Assembly (NCBI GenBank): GCA_949840855.1
Contig: CATKYP010000018.1
Span: 1 to 11,432 of the forward strand
Length of the DNA stretch: 11,432 nucleotides
Direction of reading: 5' to 3'
Source of the DNA: an uncultured Bacilli bacterium
GTDB lineage: Bacteria; Bacillota_I; Bacilli_A; RF39; UBA660
The notes below the pieces were generated by a model. That model saw only the letters and a list, made by a program, of their open reading frames with translations. It ran no database searches and had not been told where the DNA came from. Shown piece by piece: positions 7,601 to 11,432 of this stretch (position 1 is the first letter of the stretch; every line of letters starts with the position of its first letter). A program made the translations under genes and the position numbers.

Positions 7601-10600
7601 AGTTATTGAAAAAGATAATAAAAAAATTATTTATCAAAGACAAGATTCTAATTTAATTCCATATCAAATTCAAGATGGTATGGTTGCAAGAAGAATTATT
7701 GGTATGTGTGGTGTTAAAAAAGCATTACGAGAAGTATTCGATATTCAATTAAAAGATGGAACTGATGAAGAATTAGAAATTGCACAAAATAATTTAAGTA
7801 ATGTCTATGATACTTTTGTTAAAAAGTTTGGCTATTTAAATGATAGTGCAAATGCTAGAGTTTTTGATTCTGATCCAGATTATTATTTGCTTTCTTCTAT
7901 TGAAAATAAAGTAAGTAAAGATGAAGAAGATGATAAACCAACTTATGTTAAGGGAGATGTCTTTACTAAAAGAACTATTAGAAAAAGCAAGGATATTAGT
8001 AGCGCAGAAAATGCAGAAGAAGCATTAACTTATTCTCTTAATAATCGTGGATGTGTAGATTTTGAATATATGAAAACTTTATATCCAAAAGAAAGAGAAG
8101 AAATGATAGAAGAATTAGATAATTTAATTTTTCAAGATCCAGAGAAAATATATGATTTTAATGATGGTTGGGTTCTTGCTAGTGAGTATTTAAGTGGAAA
8201 TGTAAAACATAAATTAAATTATGTTAAATCTATCAATGAAGATAATAAATATGATAAAAATATAGAAGCGTTAGAAAATGTTCAACCTAAACCACTTGAA
8301 TATGATGAAATTAGTGTGAAATTAGGTTCGACATGGATTCCAGAAGATGTGTATCATACTTTTTGTCGAGAACTTTTAGATATATCTAGTTATGATGCTA
8401 GTAATTTAAAAATAAAATACGCAAAAGAAGTAAATACATGGCTTTTTCAAGCAAGTGGCTTATATGGGTATGGAATTAAAAATACGAATACTTGGGGAAC
8501 TGATCGAGCTGATGCTTTAGCAATTATTAAAAATACTTTAAATCTTCAGAGTGTTACAGTATATGACAAGTTAGATGATGATAGAAGAGTTGTAAATCCA
8601 GTTGAAACTGCGAATGCTAGAGAAAAACAAGAATTAATAAAACAAGAGTTTAAAGAATGGGTTTGGAAAGATGAAGAAAGAAGAGAAAGACTTGTAAAAA
8701 TCTATAATGAAAACTTTAATTGTATAAAAGAAAGAGAATATGATGGTAGTCATTTAACCTTTGATGGTATGAATCCAAATATTGAGTTAAGAAAACATCA
8801 AAAAAATGCAGTTGCTAGAGTTTTATATGGAGGAAATGCTTTACTTGCCCACGCAGTAGGTGCAGGAAAAACTTATGAATGTATTGCAAGTGCTATGGAA
8901 TTAAAAAGATTAGGAATTGTTAGTAAACCAATGTTTGCTGTTCCTAACCATTTATTAGGACAATGGGCAAATGACATTTTAAAATTATATCCCACTGCAA
9001 ATATTTTAGTTGCTAATCAAAAAGACTTTGAAAAAACAAGAAGAAAAAAATTGATGGCACGAATTGCTACTGGAGAATGGGATGCAGTTTTAATTGCTCA
9101 TTCTAGTTTTGGTTTAATTCCTATTAGTAAAAGTTATGAGAAAAAACATATTGAAAATCAAATAGAAGAGGTAACTGAAGCAATTGAAAGAATTAAAGCA
9201 GAATCTAATGAAAGTTTGAGTGTTAAAAAATTAGAGCAAATAAGAACAGGTATGTGTGCAAAATTGAAAACTCTTTTAGACAGTCCTAAAGATGATGTGG
9301 TTACATTTGAAGAGTTAGGTGTTGACCAGTTAATAGTAGATGAAGCACATATGTTTAAAAATCTTCCAATGTTTTCTAAAATTAGAAATGTTGCAGGTAT
9401 CAATAATAGTGAATCTAAAAAAGCAACTGACTTATTTATGAAGATAAGTTATATATTAGAGAATAATGGTGGAAAAGGTGCAGTATTTGCAACAGGTACT
9501 CCTATTAGTAATTCAATGGGAGAGCTTTATGTTATGCAAAAATACTTGCAAATTGATAGACTACGAGAAATGGGATTAGAACATTTTGATGAGTGGGCAT
9601 CTACTTTTGGAGAAGTTGTAAATAGTTTTGAAATTGCTCCTGATGGAAGTGGTTTTAGAACAAAAGCACGATTTGCACAATTCTTTAATATACCAGAGCT
9701 TATGTCATTATTTAAAGAGATAGCAGACATTCAAACATCCAAAATGCTTGATTTACCAGTTCCAAAATTAAAAGGTGGAGATTATAAAACAATAGTTGCT
9801 CCTAAAAGTGAAGAATTAGGAGAATATGTAGAAAAACTAGCAGAACGAAGTGAAATAATCAGAAATGGTTGTGATCCAAGACAAGATAATATGCTTTTGG
9901 TAACTAACGATGGAAGAAAAGCAGCACTTGATTTAAGAATGATTGCTCCAAGTATGCCAGATCTACCTAATTCAAAAATTAATATGGCAGTTGAAAATAT
10001 ATATCGTATATGGTTAGAAAATAAAGAGGACAAGTTAACGCAACTTGTCTTTTGTGATTTATCGACACCTAAAAATGATGGTACTTTTAATGTTTATGAT
10101 GATATAAAAAATAAATTGATAGCAAAAGGAGTACCAGAGGAGGAAATAGAGTTTATTCATAATGCTAAAACAAATCCTCAAAAATTGAAATTATTTGAAG
10201 AGATGAGAAATGGTAGTAAAAGAATTTTATTAGGTTCTACTTCAAAAATGGGAGCAGGTATGAATGTTCAAGATAAATTGGTAGCGTTACACCATTTAGA
10301 TTGCCCATGGCGACCTTCTGATATAGAACAAAGGGAAGGTAGAATTTTAAGACAAGGTAATCAAAACGAAGAGGTAGAGATTTATAGATATGTAACTGAA
10401 GGCAGTTTTGATGCATACTCTTATCAGTTAATTCAAACAAAATCTACTTTTATCAATCAAATCATGGCAAATAGTGATGGTGGAGGAAGAACTGCTGAAG
10501 ATTTAGATAGAGATACTTTAACATATGCAGAAGTTAAGGCATTAGCCAGTGGCAATCCTCTTATATTAGATAAGTTCAAAGTAGAAAATGAATTAAAACA

Positions 10601-11234
10601 ATTATATCTTTCTAAAACTAGATATGATAAATCTCATATGGAGCTTGAAGCAAAATATAATCGAGAATTACCAAGACAGTTAAAATATCAAGAACAATAT
10701 TTAGAAAGTCTTGAAAGTGATATACCTAAAGTGCAAGATTTATCTGCTGATAATTTTAGAATTACTATAAGAAATCAATATTTTGATTCGAGAAAAGATG
10801 CAAGTACAAAATTTTATCAATCATTATCTTTATTAAAAACAAAAGAAGAAACAAAAATAGGAGAGATAAGTGGTTTTGATATTATTGGTACAAGAGAGGA
10901 ATTAAGATATACACCAGTAGTATATATTAAAGGTAATGGTAAATATAAAGTGGAAATTAACAATATTGATGAAATAGGTAATATTTTAAAATTAGAAAAT
11001 ATGCTTAAAAGTTTGCAAAATAAAGCAAATACTACAAAAGAACAAATTGAATATACAAAAAAACAAATGAATGATGCAAAAGAGGAATTGGATAAACCTT
11101 TTACATTAGCAGATAGAATTAAAGAATTGCAAAAGGAAAAGGCAAGAATAGATAGTGAACTTGATTTAGATAAACAAGAAATTACTTTGGATGTAGATGA
11201 AGAACAAGAAAAAGAGGAGGAGAGAGAACATTGA
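4686..11234 (+). CDS. Giant ArdC-like / N6-adenine methylase / SNF2-type helicase fusion of conjugative elements
   Basis: This 2182-residue protein is of the kind found in Tn1549-like elements. Residues 24-102 (W-x-x-F, YTFDDWN, R-x-K-P-x-S-KGIPIL, YVFEI) match the ArdC-like, probably ssDNA-binding N-terminal domain. Residues 330-390 are very acidic (360-378 mostly Glu/Asp/Tyr) and end in QLTLF. The methylase region, about 593-880, has the YVGWGG signature, SAM-binding motif EPSCGIGNFF (712-721) and GNVPFG (775-780) in place of NPPF/Y. A linker domain fills about 880-1360. The helicase has RKHQ, Walker A AHAVGAGKT (1388-1396), DEAH (1552-1555), ATGTP (1602-1606), GSTSKMGAGMN (1850-1860) and QREGRILRQG (1882-1891). 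The end, about 1920-2182, is largely coiled coil with an acidic tail. It probably remodels, and may methylate, element DNA during transfer or protects it from restriction; the role is inferred. ATG 4686 has a strong binding site. Confidence 0.95.
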   Translation: MQNEFRKDFFETRDDILSNIKENPYNWNKFIVYWSKILDRYSVDNVFNLYSYNPSGKIYYTFDDWNSKNIDRRIKPKSKGIPILVNDRKTYVFEIKQTYGRDYKEWAYHHDVDKEVLLYYQSKNNILNNKDISIEHNLYNTFKEISKINVQSNYSNLKEEEVEFISKMITSLFLSKADFNIFRLPSSYELNSNLSDDEILKCMQISNKETAKIYKDFSLNADKLSKIQDEFKKIVIEQHKSNEYLSNENIQSMIMNIENESGYDYELLNYIYQNTFDKYSYINKQFDSLKNKVEEQESNSYEDIEEIKEQYSLSDITMLNGKYYVDDKEISEEEFDEAFGRAEEEHMDFIYQHGVMEAPEEEDYDLYEEYEEEQEENDNFQTFENEQLTLFTPREEELANKICDIFNSFDTKYQNTFTVENVELQRWEHIKSKKRNLSIILKSSIIGEYADRENSFTYFNEDKTDEVKLNDGIINNSFLQELYKDKDFSISFTPSMIHIYWHNFDEKRFDLNISSTKLVDQNEIDEQELEKIDKEISNINDKKNKDDEVNYIVTTTEITPTYDGIKTDVIENHSYNKNGEELNLKEEQYPKINYHISDDRIDNSFGAKSRFEDNVKAIELLKDLELEDRNATVEEQDILSKYVGWGGISDAFDERKDNWTVERDKLKNLLGEQEYNQARQSTLTSFYTPNIAIDSIYKILEKFGFNKGNILEPSCGIGNFFGRIPKELENSKLYGIELDSISGRIAKKLYPNAKIEIKGYEESTLPDNLFDVAIGNVPFGNYKVPDKRYKENFVIHDYFFQKTLDKVRNGGIIAYITTDGTLDKKDTKVREYIAKRAELVGAIRLPNNTFTGNANTKVTTDIIFLKKRDELKLDLSDEDWIYTSEYKDGITINNYFINHPNMMLGKMELKSSPYGMENTLNPSDTSLEELMEQAIDELPSNIYEIAPYEISEQNSEYEILEAEDDIKNNAFVVIEKDNKKIIYQRQDSNLIPYQIQDGMVARRIIGMCGVKKALREVFDIQLKDGTDEELEIAQNNLSNVYDTFVKKFGYLNDSANARVFDSDPDYYLLSSIENKVSKDEEDDKPTYVKGDVFTKRTIRKSKDISSAENAEEALTYSLNNRGCVDFEYMKTLYPKEREEMIEELDNLIFQDPEKIYDFNDGWVLASEYLSGNVKHKLNYVKSINEDNKYDKNIEALENVQPKPLEYDEISVKLGSTWIPEDVYHTFCRELLDISSYDASNLKIKYAKEVNTWLFQASGLYGYGIKNTNTWGTDRADALAIIKNTLNLQSVTVYDKLDDDRRVVNPVETANAREKQELIKQEFKEWVWKDEERRERLVKIYNENFNCIKEREYDGSHLTFDGMNPNIELRKHQKNAVARVLYGGNALLAHAVGAGKTYECIASAMELKRLGIVSKPMFAVPNHLLGQWANDILKLYPTANILVANQKDFEKTRRKKLMARIATGEWDAVLIAHSSFGLIPISKSYEKKHIENQIEEVTEAIERIKAESNESLSVKKLEQIRTGMCAKLKTLLDSPKDDVVTFEELGVDQLIVDEAHMFKNLPMFSKIRNVAGINNSESKKATDLFMKISYILENNGGKGAVFATGTPISNSMGELYVMQKYLQIDRLREMGLEHFDEWASTFGEVVNSFEIAPDGSGFRTKARFAQFFNIPELMSLFKEIADIQTSKMLDLPVPKLKGGDYKTIVAPKSEELGEYVEKLAERSEIIRNGCDPRQDNMLLVTNDGRKAALDLRMIAPSMPDLPNSKINMAVENIYRIWLENKEDKLTQLVFCDLSTPKNDGTFNVYDDIKNKLIAKGVPEEEIEFIHNAKTNPQKLKLFEEMRNGSKRILLGSTSKMGAGMNVQDKLVALHHLDCPWRPSDIEQREGRILRQGNQNEEVEIYRYVTEGSFDAYSYQLIQTKSTFINQIMANSDGGGRTAEDLDRDTLTYAEVKALASGNPLILDKFKVENELKQLYLSKTRYDKSHMELEAKYNRELPRQLKYQEQYLESLESDIPKVQDLSADNFRITIRNQYFDSRKDASTKFYQSLSLLKTKEETKIGEISGFDIIGTREELRYTPVVYIKGNGKYKVEINNIDEIGNILKLENMLKSLQNKANTTKEQIEYTKKQMNDAKEELDKPFTLADRIKELQKEKARIDSELDLDKQEITLDVDEEQEKEEEREH
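11214..11220 (+). promoter_or_regulatory. Ribosome binding site that supports the TTG start of the last gene
   Basis: GAGGAGG lies within the end of the helicase gene, ten bases before a TTG codon at 11231. This good match is what supports a rare TTG start, since the next in-frame ATG (11270) has no comparable site. Confidence 0.75.
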
Positions 11235-11432
11235 AAATAAAAGATAAATTATTAAATAAAGTAGCAGATATGCTTTCTAATTATCGAACACCAAAATATG
11301 ATACTATTTTATCTCTTGGAGTAAGAGGTCAAGTAAAAGGTGTTTTAACTACTTATGATTGTACTTATACAAAAGAATTAAAAGATAAGGAAAAAGATGG
11401 TTTTATATCAGTAGATAAATTATTAAATGAAG
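11231..11432 (+). CDS. Unidentified protein, N-terminal part only (runs off window)
   Basis: The frame begins at TTG 11231, overlaps the preceding stop by four bases (TTGA), and stays open to the end of the window, giving 67 complete codons. The visible part starts KIKDKLLNKVADMLSNY, an amphipathic helix, followed by a strand-rich stretch (TILSLGVRG, GVLTTYDCTY) and then a charged stretch with FISVDKLLNE. There is no signal peptide or membrane segment. The stop-start overlap indicates translational coupling to the methylase-helicase, so it is probably another conjugation-operon gene. I do not recognise the family from this fragment. Confidence 0.75.
   Translation, partial: MKIKDKLLNKVADMLSNYRTPKYDTILSLGVRGQVKGVLTTYDCTYTKELKDKEKDGFISVDKLLNE

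Noticed and set aside
1..11432. Alternative genetic code with TGA as tryptophan, considered because of the Mycoplasma-like base composition
   Set aside because: Tryptophan is encoded by TGG throughout and the 2182-codon frame has no internal TGA, which would not be expected if TGA were a sense codon.

Overview
This is a strongly AT-rich window with densely packed genes, all on the + strand. The gene content is part of a conjugative system, most likely an integrative and conjugative element of a low-GC Bacillota or Mycoplasmatota-type gut bacterium. The host is inferred from base composition, Gram-positive style AGGAGG ribosome binding sites, and the resemblance of the two largest proteins to those of Firmicutes conjugative transposons of the Tn1549 kind. 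UGA is a stop codon here: long frames contain no internal TGA and tryptophan is written TGG. No relaxase, integrase, VirB4, rRNA, tRNA or CRISPR array is visible.

Layout: (1) 6-596, a small DUF4313-like protein that may begin before the window. (2) 599-2572, a VirD4/TraG-type coupling ATPase, which feeds DNA into a type IV secretion channel. (3) 2618-4626, three unrecognised envelope proteins in a row: a two-pass membrane protein with a glycine-centred repeat tail, a lipoprotein, and a five-pass membrane protein with an exported tail. (4) A rho-independent terminator at 4627-4657. (5) 4686-11234, a 2182-residue fusion of an ArdC-like N-terminal domain, an N6-adenine-type DNA methylase and an SNF2-type helicase, typical of this class of element. 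(6) From 11231 to the end of the window, the beginning of an unidentified gene that overlaps the previous stop codon.

The most unusual part is 2573-4657. Each of the three envelope genes follows the same short leader: a TATAAT-like -10 (of extended TGnTATAAT form in two copies), then 6-7 bases, then a GAAAGTGAG-like block, then the start codon 11-15 bases later. A terminator closes the group. The group therefore looks like a cargo cassette of independently promoted envelope genes placed inside the conjugation operon, between the coupling protein and the methylase-helicase. A lipoprotein next to membrane proteins beside a coupling-protein gene is compatible with an entry or surface exclusion system, but this is a hypothesis from context only.
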